The translations under genes and the position numbers were made by a program. A DNA stretch of 19,747 bases, from assembly GCA_021813645.1 (NCBI GenBank), contig JAKAJW010000025.1:1-19747 (forward strand), read 5' to 3'. The notes under the pieces were generated by a model. The model did not search any database. It was not told where the DNA came from and worked only from the letters and a program-made list of their open reading frames with translations. Positions 13,981 through 19,747 of this stretch are shown here, piece after piece (position 1 is the first letter of the stretch; every line of letters starts with the position of its first letter). This stretch comes from Pseudomonadota bacterium (GTDB lineage Bacteria > Pseudomonadota > Alphaproteobacteria > Rhodobacterales > Rhodobacteraceae).

Positions 13981-14957
13981 TCGGCCAGATCGGCGAGCAT
14001 GTCGTGCAGCTCGCCCTGCGGCAGCGGCGCCAAAGCGGCCTTGGCGCGCGCCGCCCAGCCGAGCGCCGCGTTGCGCGTGGCCTCCAGCGCGCCGTGCCGT
14101 TTCAGCAGCGCGATGGCCTGTTCGAGGTCGCCCTCGGCCTGCTTGCCTTTCTCGATCACGCGGGTCCAGAAGGCGCGCTCATCGGCATCCGCCTGGGCCA
14201 CAGCCTTGATGACCGGCAGGGTCAGCTTGCGCTCGCGGAAGTCGTCGCCGACGTTCTTGCCGATCGCCGCCGTGGTGCCGCCGTAGTCGAGCAGGTCGTC
14301 GACGATCTGGAAGGCGATGCCGAGCGCGTCGCCATAGGCGTGGAGCGCGGTCACCTGCGGTTCGGGCGCGCCGGCGATGACGCCGCCGACCTCGGTCGCC
14401 GCCGAGAACAGCGCCGCCGTCTTGCCGCGCACCACCTGCAGATAGATGCCCTCGTCGGTGCGCAGATCCTGGGCGGCGGTGAGTTGCAGCACCTCGCCCT
14501 CGGCGATGGTGGCGGAGGCGTTGGCCAGGATGTCGAGCACGCGCAGGCTGCCGGTCTCGACCATCAGCTGGAAGCTGCGGGAGAAGAGATAGTCGCCGAC
14601 CAGGACGGAGGACTTGTTGTCCCACAAGAGGTTGGCGGTGGGCCGGCCGCGCCTTTGGGCGCTTTCGTCCACCACGTCGTCATGCAGCAGGGTGGCGGTG
14701 TGGATGAACTCGACGGTGGCGGCGAGGTGGATGTGGAACGGGCCGCCATAGCCGCAGAGCCGGGCGGCGGCCAGCGTCAGCATCGGCCGGAGCCGCTTGC
14801 CGCCGGCCTCGACGAGATGCGCCGTCACCTCGGGGATGCGGGGCGCGTGTTCGGAGGCCATCCGCTCGCGGATGAGCGCGTTCACCGCTGTCATTTCCGC
14901 GGCGAGATAGGCCGCAAGCCGGTCGTGCGGTGCCTGGCGCGCCTCAACCATCTCCAT
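13956..14957 (-). CDS. Long-chain polyprenyl diphosphate synthase (ubiquinone side chain)
   Basis: 333 residues, a trans-prenyltransferase that elongates FPP/GPP with IPP to the long chain used for ubiquinone. Both Asp-rich motifs are present: LLHDDVVDES with DDVVD at 93-97, followed by RRGRPTAN, and DDLLDY at 220-225. Other family marks are GGKRLRPML (52-60), VRGKTAALF (177-184) and GDDFRERKLTLP (237-248). Chain length (octa- to decaprenyl) cannot be read from sequence; the group usually has Q-10, so decaprenyl is the best guess (IspB/DPS type). A TTG-initiated longer frame exists; the ATG at 14957 is chosen because GAGGGA lies 7 nt upstream. Divergent from the DUF2007 gene, with only 47 nt between starts. 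Confidence 0.92.
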   Translation of the reverse strand: MEMVEARQAPHDRLAAYLAAEMTAVNALIRERMASEHAPRIPEVTAHLVEAGGKRLRPMLTLAAARLCGYGGPFHIHLAATVEFIHTATLLHDDVVDESAQRRGRPTANLLWDNKSSVLVGDYLFSRSFQLMVETGSLRVLDILANASATIAEGEVLQLTAAQDLRTDEGIYLQVVRGKTAALFSAATEVGGVIAGAPEPQVTALHAYGDALGIAFQIVDDLLDYGGTTAAIGKNVGDDFRERKLTLPVIKAVAQADADERAFWTRVIEKGKQAEGDLEQAIALLKRHGALEATRNAALGWAARAKAALAPLPQGELHDMLADLADYVVARVA

Positions 14958-14968
14958 GTTCTGATCCC

Positions 14969-14997
14969 TCGACAAGGTTCCCCAGATCCCCTTAAGT
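14969..14997 (+). promoter_or_regulatory. Candidate promoter for the DUF2007 gene, possibly leaderless
   Basis: TCGACA (14969-14974, five of six to TTGACA), a 17-nt spacer, then TTAAGT (14992-14997). The -10 ends 7 nt before the ATG at 15005, so the transcript would start at or next to the ATG. The GGGGG before the ATG would then not be part of the mRNA. Assigned by eye. Confidence 0.3.
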
Positions 14998-15004
14998 CGG
15001 GGGC

Positions 15005-15220
15005 ATGAAGGAGCTCTTGCGCACGACGGACCCGACGATCATCGCCTATGCGACCGCCCTTCTGCAGGGCGAGGGTATAGCGGCCTTTCCGGCGGACGTC
15101 CACATGAGCGTGCTCGAAGGCTCGCTGGGCATTCTGCCGCGCCGGCTGCTGGTGCGCGACGCCGATCTGTTCATGGCCCGCGCGGTGCTGCGCGACAACG
15201 ACATCCCGACCGGATTGTGA
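15005..15220 (+). CDS. DUF2007 domain protein
   Basis: A 71-residue protein with the DUF2007 pattern: MKELLRTTDPTIIAYATALL (a helix after the first strand), GIAAFPADVHMSVLEGSLGILP in the middle, and RRLLVRDADLFMARAVLRDN at the end. The fold resembles PII-like or GlnB-type small domains; family members are annotated as putative signal-transducing proteins but none is well characterised. It lies 10 nt upstream of the methyltransferase gene and is very likely co-transcribed with it. This pairing is common in alphaproteobacteria, from memory. Only 47 nt separate it from the divergent polyprenyl synthase gene. Confidence 0.85.
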   Translation: MKELLRTTDPTIIAYATALLQGEGIAAFPADVHMSVLEGSLGILPRRLLVRDADLFMARAVLRDNDIPTGL

Positions 15221-15230
15221 CGGCGGCGCA

Positions 15231-15992
15231 ATGTTCGACCCCGCGGATCTCTCCGACGACGGTTTTCTCGGCGGCCGGCTGAGGCTGTTGCAGCCCAAGG
15301 CGGGCTACCGGGCGGCGACCGATCCGGTGTTGTTGGCCGCAGCGGTGCCGGCGCGGGCGGGCGAGAACGCGCTGGAACTGGGCTGCGGCGCCGGGGCGGC
15401 GGCTCTGTGCCTGGCGGCACGCGTGCCCGGGTTGGCGGTGACCGGGCTGGAACGGCAGCCGGCCTATGCGGCGCTGGCGCGCGAGAATGCGGCGCGCAAT
15501 GGGCTGGCGTTGACGGTGATCGAAGGCGATCTGGCGCATCTGCCGGCGGCGCTGCGGGAGCGGAGCTTCGACCATGTGCTGGCCAACCCGCCCTATTATC
15601 CGGCCGGCGGCGGCACGGCGGCGCGCGATCCGGGGCGGGAGGCGGCGCTGCGGGAAGAGACGCCGCTGGCCGTCTGGGTCGAGACGGCGGCGCGGCGGCT
15701 GCGGCCGCGCGGGGTGCTGACGGCGATCCAGGCGGCGGACCGGCTGCCGGAGCTGCTGGCGGCCTGCGAGGGCCGGCTGGGTAGCCTGGTGGTGCTGCCG
15801 CTGGCGCCGCGGGCGGGGCGGCCGGCGGGGCGGGTTCTGCTGCGTGCGGTGAAAGGCGGGCGGGCGGCGTTCCGGCTGCTGGCCCCCGTGGTTCTGCACG
15901 AGGGCGTCGCGCATGACGGTGATCGCGACAGCTATTCGGCGCTGGCCCAGGCGGTCCTGCGCGGTGGTGCCGAATTGCCGCTGACGCCTTAA
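15231..15992 (+). CDS. SAM-dependent methyltransferase, TrmN6-like
   Basis: 253 residues with a Rossmann methyltransferase core: N-terminal QPKAGYRAATDPVLLAAAVP (21-40), SAM motif I ALELGCGAGAAAL (47-59), the acidic partner at LERQPAYAALARENA (73-87), and motif IV LANPPYY (117-123). NPPYY is the signature of N6-adenine and N5-glutamine methyltransferases; together with the RAATDPVLLAAAV start it resembles the tRNA1(Val) A37 N6-methyltransferase (TrmN6/YfiC) group. The target in this organism is not proven. Starts 10 nt after the DUF2007 stop with no strong ribosome site, so coupled translation is likely. The C-terminal part is extremely Ala/Arg/Gly rich. Confidence 0.88.
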   Translation: MFDPADLSDDGFLGGRLRLLQPKAGYRAATDPVLLAAAVPARAGENALELGCGAGAAALCLAARVPGLAVTGLERQPAYAALARENAARNGLALTVIEGDLAHLPAALRERSFDHVLANPPYYPAGGGTAARDPGREAALREETPLAVWVETAARRLRPRGVLTAIQAADRLPELLAACEGRLGSLVVLPLAPRAGRPAGRVLLRAVKGGRAAFRLLAPVVLHEGVAHDGDRDSYSALAQAVLRGGAELPLTP

Positions 15993-16049
15993 GTTTTGAG
16001 CAAGAATCCTCCTGTCATGTGGCTGTGACTTTTCGTGCGGCCAAGGCGC

Positions 16050-16078
16050 GTGACACGACTCAGGGTTTGTGTTGCACT
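16050..16078 (+). promoter_or_regulatory. Candidate promoter for the YdcH/DUF465 gene
   Basis: GTGACA (16050-16055, five of six to consensus), a 17-nt spacer, then TGCACT (16073-16078). The expected leader is about 27 nt and contains the ribosome site. Assigned by eye. Confidence 0.4.
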
Positions 16079-16111
16079 TGGCGCATCCGCAACCGAGAGA
16101 GGAGGTCGACC

Positions 16112-16279
16112 ATGAACATGACGTCGCATCTGCAGGAGCTTCGGCGGAAACACGAAACTCTCTCTGAGATGGTGGAAGAGGCCCAGCGTAGCCCCAGCAC
16201 GGATGGGTTGCAGATCGCCGAACTGAAGAAGCAGAAGCTTAGGCTGAAGGAAGAGATCTACCGGCTGACCCAGCACTGA
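16112..16279 (+). CDS. YdcH/DUF465 family small coiled-coil protein
   Basis: A 55-residue, highly charged helical protein. It shows the DUF465 pattern: an N-terminal HLQELRRKHETLSEMVEEAQ helix, a short break (RSPSTDG) and the signature IAELKKQKLRLKEEIYRL, together an antiparallel coiled coil. Members are abundant small cytoplasmic proteins of unknown function. The start at 16112 is firm: GGAGGT lies 6 nt upstream; a longer frame to 16019 is not used. It has its own candidate promoter. Its last 41 nt overlap the end of the convergent YddG-like gene on the other strand. Confidence 0.9.
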   Translation: MNMTSHLQELRRKHETLSEMVEEAQRSPSTDGLQIAELKKQKLRLKEEIYRLTQH

Positions 16280-17147
16280 GGCGGCGGGCGCGGGCGCTGG
16301 CCCAGGCGGCCAGCGCCGCGCCGCCGACGATCAGCGCCGCCGCGGCGAAGAGTTTCGGCGCGGCGGGCGTGATCCCGGCCAGAACGAGCGCGACGGTAGA
16401 CAGCAGCGGCGCGGCATAGGAGGCCACGCCCAGCAGTTGGATGTCGCCGCGCTTCATGCCGATGTCCCAGGTGAAGAAGGCGAGGCCGAGCGGGCCGGCG
16501 CCAAGGCCGGCGATGGCGAGCCAGCCGAGCGGGTTGGCGGGCCAGACCGTCGGCTCCATCGCGACATGGGCCAGGCCGGACAGCAGCGCTGTGGCCAGGC
16601 AGAACAGCGTCACCGCTTCGGTCGGCACGGCGCCGAAGCGGCGTGAGCCGACCGAATAGACCGACCAGATCAGCGCGCAGAGGAAGGCCATGCCGAAGCC
16701 GGGCAGGGCGCCGGCGCTGACGCTCTCGAGCTTGCCGCCGACCAGCAGCGCCACGCCGAGGAAGGCCAGCAGCGCGCCGAGGATATGCCACAGGCTGAGC
16801 CGTTGGCCCGGCATTAGCCCGGCGAGCAGCACGATCAACAGCGGCCAGAGATAGGCGATCAGCCCGGCTTCGGCCGGCGGCGCGAGGCGAAGCGCGGTGA
16901 AGTAGCAGAAATGATAGCCGAAGAGCCCGGCGATGCCGAAGCCATAGGCCGCCGGCGGCACCGCGCGCAGTCGGGCGAAGCCGCCGGTCTTGGCCGTCCA
17001 GGCCAGACCGACGCCGGCGCCGATGGCGAAGCAGAGCGCGGTGAGCTCGAACGGCGGCACCGGTGCGGTGAGCACGGTCATCAGCGCCAGAAGCGCCCAG
17101 AGCAGGATGGCGGAGAAGCCGACGAGGGTGGCGCGCGCAGGGGTCAT
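16239..17147 (-). CDS. DMT/EamA family transporter, YddG-like amino-acid exporter
   Basis: About 302 residues with ten predicted transmembrane helices in two EamA halves. The wording follows E. coli YddG closely: ATLVGFSAILLWALLALMTVL at the start, GLIAYLWPLLIVLLAGLMPG (YddG has VNYLWPSLTILFA), FFTWDIGMKRGDIQLLGVAS and YAAPLLSTVALVLAG (YddG has WNVGILHGNVTIMAAGSYFTPVLSS). YddG exports aromatic amino acids and related metabolites; the substrate here is inferred. The ATG at 17147 begins exactly at the first conserved residues; an upstream start to 17189 would add a non-conserved 14-residue stretch. No strong ribosome site is visible. It lies 72 nt downstream of phaB on the same strand, separated by a hairpin. 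The 3' end overlaps the DUF465 gene. Confidence 0.87.
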   Translation of the reverse strand: MTPARATLVGFSAILLWALLALMTVLTAPVPPFELTALCFAIGAGVGLAWTAKTGGFARLRAVPPAAYGFGIAGLFGYHFCYFTALRLAPPAEAGLIAYLWPLLIVLLAGLMPGQRLSLWHILGALLAFLGVALLVGGKLESVSAGALPGFGMAFLCALIWSVYSVGSRRFGAVPTEAVTLFCLATALLSGLAHVAMEPTVWPANPLGWLAIAGLGAGPLGLAFFTWDIGMKRGDIQLLGVASYAAPLLSTVALVLAGITPAAPKLFAAAALIVGGAALAAWASARARRLSAGSAGRSLPSA

Positions 17148-17189
17148 GCCGCGTTCTAGACGGTGAGCGGCAGGAAGGCAAAGGGGCAA

Positions 17190-17212
17190 GCGCGGCGACG
17201 TGGGCGCCGCGC
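17190..17212 (-). terminator. Hairpin terminator after phaB
   Basis: GCGCGGCG and CGCCGCGC pair perfectly (8 bp, 7-nt loop), 7 nt after the phaB stop. On the minus strand the stem is followed by TTGCCCCTTT, a partly T-rich tail, so this is a plausible intrinsic terminator separating phaB from the YddG-like gene. Confidence 0.55.
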
Positions 17213-17219
17213 CGGGGGG

Positions 17220-17945
17220 TCAGACGAAGAACTGGCCGCCGTTGGCGGTGAGCGTCGAGCCGGTGATGAAGCCGGCCTCGTCGGCGGCAAGGAAGACCAC
17301 GCAGCGGGCGATCTCTTCCGGCTCGCCGAGCCGGCCGACCGGGATTTGCGGAATGATCCGTTCGGCCAGCACCTTCGGGTCGATCGCCTTGACCATCTCG
17401 GTGCCGATATAGCCGGGGCAGATCGCGTTCACGGTGATGCCGGCGCGGGCGCCTTCCTGGGCGAGCGCCTTGGTGAAGCCGAGGTCGCCCGCCTTGGAGG
17501 CGGAGTAGTTCGCCTGGCCGGCCTGGCCCTTCTGGCCGTTGATCGAGGAGATGTTGATGACGCGGCCGAACTTGCGGTCGCGCATGCCGGTCCAGATCTG
17601 ATGGGTCATGTTGAACACGCCGGTGAGGTTGGTGTCGATCACCTCGCGCCATTGCTCGGGCGTCATCTTGTGGAACATCGCGTCGCGGGTGATGCCGGCG
17701 TTGTTCACCAACACGTCGATCGGACCGAGCGCGGCTTCGACCTCGGCGACGCCGGCCTTGCAGGCCGCGTAATCGGCGACCGACCATTTGAAGGCGGGGA
17801 TGCCGGTCGCCGCGGTGAACTTGGCGGCGGCCTCGTCATTGCCGGCGTAATTCGCTGCCACCCTGTAGCCGGCCGCCTGTAGCGCGATGGAGATCGCGGC
17901 GCCGATTCCGCGCGAGCCGCCGGTGACCAATGCAACCCTGGACAT
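17220..17945 (-). CDS. phaB: NADPH-dependent acetoacetyl-CoA reductase
   Basis: 241 residues, an SDR that reduces acetoacetyl-CoA to (R)-3-hydroxybutyryl-CoA for polyhydroxybutyrate synthesis. Motifs: cofactor loop TGGSRGIG (8-15), NNAGITRD (81-88), the PhaB-specific active site RVINISSINGQKGQ then ANYSASKAG, giving Ser134, Tyr147 and Lys151 (Cupriavidus PhaB has SSVNGQKGQFGQTNYSTAKAG), and CPGYIGTEMV, IPVGRLGEPEEIA, TLTANGGQFFV at the C-terminus. The ATG has AGGGGGG 4 nt upstream. It is 106 nt downstream of phaA on the same strand; a strong hairpin lies between. Identity is very secure because the GQKGQ and NGGQ segments distinguish it from FabG. Confidence 0.96.
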   Translation of the reverse strand: MSRVALVTGGSRGIGAAISIALQAAGYRVAANYAGNDEAAAKFTAATGIPAFKWSVADYAACKAGVAEVEAALGPIDVLVNNAGITRDAMFHKMTPEQWREVIDTNLTGVFNMTHQIWTGMRDRKFGRVINISSINGQKGQAGQANYSASKAGDLGFTKALAQEGARAGITVNAICPGYIGTEMVKAIDPKVLAERIIPQIPVGRLGEPEEIARCVVFLAADEAGFITGSTLTANGGQFFV

Positions 17946-17997
17946 GATTCCCCCCTGACAAATCTTGCCGATTTGAAACGGTGTTACCGAAAAGAAT

Positions 17998-18026
17998 AGC
18001 GGCGCGCAACAAAGTTGCGCGCCGCT
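17998..18026 (-). terminator. Perfect 13-bp hairpin between phaA and phaB
   Basis: AGCGGCGCGCAAC and GTTGCGCGCCGCT form a perfect 13-bp stem with a 3-nt loop. On the minus strand it is followed by ATTCTTTTC, moderately U-rich. It fits an intrinsic terminator or attenuator after phaA, or an RNA stem that protects the phaA 3' end. Confidence 0.65.
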
Positions 18027-18051
18027 TTCGCACCTGCGGCAATTTGGAAGG

Positions 18052-19227
18052 TCAGGCGCGCTCGAGGCACATGGCGACGCCCATGCCGCCGCCGATGCAG
18101 AGCGTGGCCAGGCCTTTCTTGGCCGCGCGCCGCTTCATCTCGAACAGCAGCGTGTTCAGGATGCGCGCGCCGGAGGCGCCGATCGGGTGGCCGATGGCGA
18201 TGGCGCCGCCGTTCACATTCACGCGCGCCGGATCCCAGCCCATGTCCTTGTTCACCGCGCAGGCCTGGGCGGCGAAGGCCTCGTTGGCCTCGACGAGGTC
18301 GAGATCCTCGGCCTTCCAGCCGGCCTTCTGCAGCGCCTTGCGGCTGGCGAAGATCGGGCCGACACCCATGATCGAGGGATCGAGGCCAACGGTGGCATAG
18401 GAGACGATCCGGGCGAGCGGGGTCAGGCCGCGCTTCTCGGCCTCGGTCTCGCTCATCAGCAGCACCGCGGCGGCGCCGTCGTTGATGCCCGAGGCGTTGC
18501 CAGCGGTCACCGAGCCGTCCTTGGCGAAGGCCGGGCGCAGCTTCTGCATCGCCTCGATGGTGGCACCGTGGCGGATGTATTCGTCCTGGTCGACGACGAT
18601 GTCGCCCTTGCGGGTCTTCACCGTGAAGGCGGCGATCTCATCGGCGAACTTGCCGGCCTTCTGCGCCGCCTCGGCCTTGTTCTGGCTTTTCAGCGCGAAT
18701 TCGTCCTGCATGTCGCGGCTGATCTGCCACTGCTGGGCGACGTTCTCGGCGGTCACGCCCATGTGGTAGCCGTTGAAAGCGTCCCACAGCCCGTCGCGGA
18801 TCATCGAGTCGATCATCTGCATGTCGCCCATCTTCTGGCCGGCGCGCAGATGCGCCACGTGGGGGGCGAGGCTCATGCTTTCCTGGCCGCCGGCGATGAC
18901 GATCTCGGCGTCGCCGAGCGCGATGTGCTGGGCGGCGATCGCCACCGAGCGCAGGCCGGAGCCGCAGACCTGGTTGATCGACCAGGCGGCGCTTTCCTGC
19001 GGCAGGCCGGCGTTGATATGCGCCTGGCGGGCCGGGTTCTGGCCCTGGCCGGCGGTCAGCACCTGGCCCAGGATCGTCTCGGAGACCTCCGCCTTGTCGA
19101 TGCCGGCGCGGGCGACGACCTCGCTCAACACCGCGGCGCCGAGCTCATGCGCCGGGATGTTGGCGAAGGCGCCGTTGAAGCTGCCGACCGCGGTGCGGGC
19201 GGCCGAGACGATTACGACATTGGTCAT
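18052..19227 (-). CDS. phaA: Acetyl-CoA C-acetyltransferase (beta-ketothiolase)
   Basis: 391 residues, the biosynthetic thiolase that condenses two acetyl-CoA to acetoacetyl-CoA, the first step of polyhydroxybutyrate synthesis. The nucleophile is Cys88 in INQVCGSGLRSV. The other catalytic residues are His347 in GGAIAIGHPIGASGAR and Cys377 in LCIGGGMGVAMCLE. The N-terminal IVSAARTAVGSFNG is also typical. The ATG at 19227 has AGAGGA 7 nt upstream; a longer frame (to 19284) runs through the leader. A promoter with a PhaR-like operator is proposed upstream. The synthase phaC and regulator phaR are not in this window. Confidence 0.96.
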   Translation of the reverse strand: MTNVVIVSAARTAVGSFNGAFANIPAHELGAAVLSEVVARAGIDKAEVSETILGQVLTAGQGQNPARQAHINAGLPQESAAWSINQVCGSGLRSVAIAAQHIALGDAEIVIAGGQESMSLAPHVAHLRAGQKMGDMQMIDSMIRDGLWDAFNGYHMGVTAENVAQQWQISRDMQDEFALKSQNKAEAAQKAGKFADEIAAFTVKTRKGDIVVDQDEYIRHGATIEAMQKLRPAFAKDGSVTAGNASGINDGAAAVLLMSETEAEKRGLTPLARIVSYATVGLDPSIMGVGPIFASRKALQKAGWKAEDLDLVEANEAFAAQACAVNKDMGWDPARVNVNGGAIAIGHPIGASGARILNTLLFEMKRRAAKKGLATLCIGGGMGVAMCLERA

Positions 19228-19306
19228 GATGGGTCCTCTCCCTAGCCGGTTGCCCGCCTCGGTCCAGACCTGCGCTGCGCGCATCCGGTCCGTCCGGCGG
19301 GCCTAC

Positions 19307-19319
19307 GCTGCCTTGCAGC
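19307..19319. promoter_or_regulatory. Candidate PhaR operator (CTGC-N3-GCAG)
   Basis: GCTGC-CTT-GCAGC is a perfect 5-bp inverted repeat around a 3-nt centre. From memory, PhaR of Rhodobacter sphaeroides binds CTGC-N3/4-GCAG-type sites, and Paracoccus PhaR prefers TGC-rich sites. It overlaps the proposed phaA -10, as a repressor site would. The match to a PhaR site is inferred from the motif. Confidence 0.45.
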
Positions 19320-19346
19320 ATTACCCCTAAGCCGTCGCGGACCCAA
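19318..19346 (-). promoter_or_regulatory. Candidate phaA promoter
   Basis: On the minus strand TTGGGT (19341-19346) and TAATGC (19318-19323) are spaced by 17 nt. The -10 is poor. An alternative pair TTGCGC/TAGGGG lies a few bases upstream. The predicted leader is about 84 nt. Assigned by eye. Confidence 0.3.
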
Positions 19347-19471
19347 GCGCAATGTCGATGCGGCGGCGGGCGCCGCGATCGGGCGCGGGCCGCCGCCGGT
19401 TCTGGGGGAGAGCTTCGGGGGGGGCGAGGCCGCGGGCCGCGCAGGGCGCTGCCCCTCGGCGCGCCGCCGGC

Positions 19472-19747
19472 CTAGGCGCGGCGGGCCTGGCGTTCGGCCT
19501 TCCAGGGCGGCACTGTGCTGGGGGCGCCGAACAGATAGCCCTGCATGCAGTCGATGCCAATCCGGGCGAGGAATTCCGCGTCGCGGGGGTCTTCGACATA
19601 TTCGGCGACGGTGAACATGTCGAAATGCCGGGCGATCGAGATCAGCGCTTCGGTCAGAACCTGATTGTCGGCGTCGCGGTGGATGTCCTGCACGAAGTGG
19701 CCGTCGATCTTCACGATGTCGAAGTAGAAATCCTTGAAGTAGCGGAA
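19472..19747 (-). CDS. EAL-domain protein, C-terminal 91 residues (5' part outside window)
   Basis: The frame is open from the right edge to a TAG at 19472. The visible 91 residues are the end of an EAL domain, the fold that hydrolyses cyclic-di-GMP: FRYFKDFYFDIVKIDGHFV (with the conserved K-I-D strand), NQVLTEALISIARHFDMFTV, AEYVEDPRDAEFLARIGID, and CMQGYLFGAP. The Lys, both Glu of the AExVE motif and the Gln-Gly-Tyr of the last strand are kept; Gly of the usual AEGVE is Tyr here. The EAL motif itself and any sensor or GGDEF domain lie outside the window, so activity cannot be judged. The tail after the domain (WKAERQARRA) is short and basic. It is 244 nt upstream of phaA, with GC-rich sequence between, so it is probably a separate transcription unit. 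Confidence 0.85.
   Translation of the reverse strand, partial: FRYFKDFYFDIVKIDGHFVQDIHRDADNQVLTEALISIARHFDMFTVAEYVEDPRDAEFLARIGIDCMQGYLFGAPSTVPPWKAERQARRA

Noticed and set aside
13368..15008. 546-codon plus-strand frame across ispE and the polyprenyl synthase
   Set aside because: Out-of-frame with ispE and antisense to the synthase; both of those have clear catalytic motifs, this has none.
1..19747. Defence island, prophage or mobile element
   Set aside because: No integrase, transposase, toxin-antitoxin, restriction or nuclease-helicase genes were seen, and base composition is uniform apart from the uvrC leader.

Overview
The window is GC-rich, tightly packed chromosomal DNA from an alphaproteobacterium, most likely family Rhodobacteraceae (Rhodobacter/Rhodovulum-like). 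This rests on gene content (phaA-phaB, a malonyl-CoA synthetase, ETF-ubiquinone oxidoreductase, a DUF2007 protein, a YdcH/DUF465 protein), on strong G/C third-position bias, and on protein wording typical of that group. I see no tRNA, rRNA, IS element, prophage or CRISPR array. Sixteen or so of the seventeen genes are ordinary core or housekeeping genes.

Layout. 1-1166 (-): 5' part of a secreted beta-propeller (NHL/PQQ-like) protein that runs off the left edge. 1285-1908 (-): a LysE/RhtB-type exporter. 2031-3905 (-): uvrC, preceded by a 305-nt A/T-rich non-coding stretch holding a perfect DnaA box and three clustered GANTC sites. 4211-5950 (-): a three-gene, translationally coupled operon of an S49 (SppA-like) peptidase, a 56-residue membrane/Cys-cluster protein and a FolM/PTR1-like short-chain reductase. 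6130-7644 (+): malonyl-CoA synthetase matB, divergent from the peptidase. 7645-7823: a convergent intergenic region with a large hairpin and five tandem 11-bp repeats. 7824-9346 (-): greA followed by an overlapping two-helix membrane protein. 9623-11272 (+): ETF-ubiquinone oxidoreductase. 11397-13980 (+): a secreted TPR protein overlapping ispE. 13956-14957 (-): a long-chain polyprenyl diphosphate synthase whose 3' end overlaps that of ispE on the opposite strand. 15005-15992 (+): DUF2007 protein and a TrmN6-like methyltransferase. 16112-16279 (+): YdcH/DUF465 peptide, overlapping the end of a YddG-like exporter (16239-17147, -). 17220-19227 (-): phaB and phaA for polyhydroxyalkanoate precursor supply, with a strong hairpin between them and a candidate PhaR operator upstream. 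19472-19747 (-): C-terminal piece of an EAL-domain protein.

Functional themes are carbon storage and acyl-CoA metabolism (phaA/phaB, matB, ETF-QO), isoprenoid/quinone supply (ispE makes a precursor of IPP, the polyprenyl synthase uses IPP, and ETF-QO reduces the ubiquinone whose tail the synthase makes), DNA repair and transcript elongation (uvrC, greA), and export (LysE, YddG).

I found no convincing undescribed multi-gene system. The items most worth a second look are non-coding: the DnaA-box/GANTC region before uvrC, the 11-bp tandem repeats at 7757-7811, the PhaR-like site at the phaA promoter, the phaA/phaB intercistronic hairpin, and two convergent gene pairs with overlapping 3' ends. 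Promoter calls were made by eye and are tentative.
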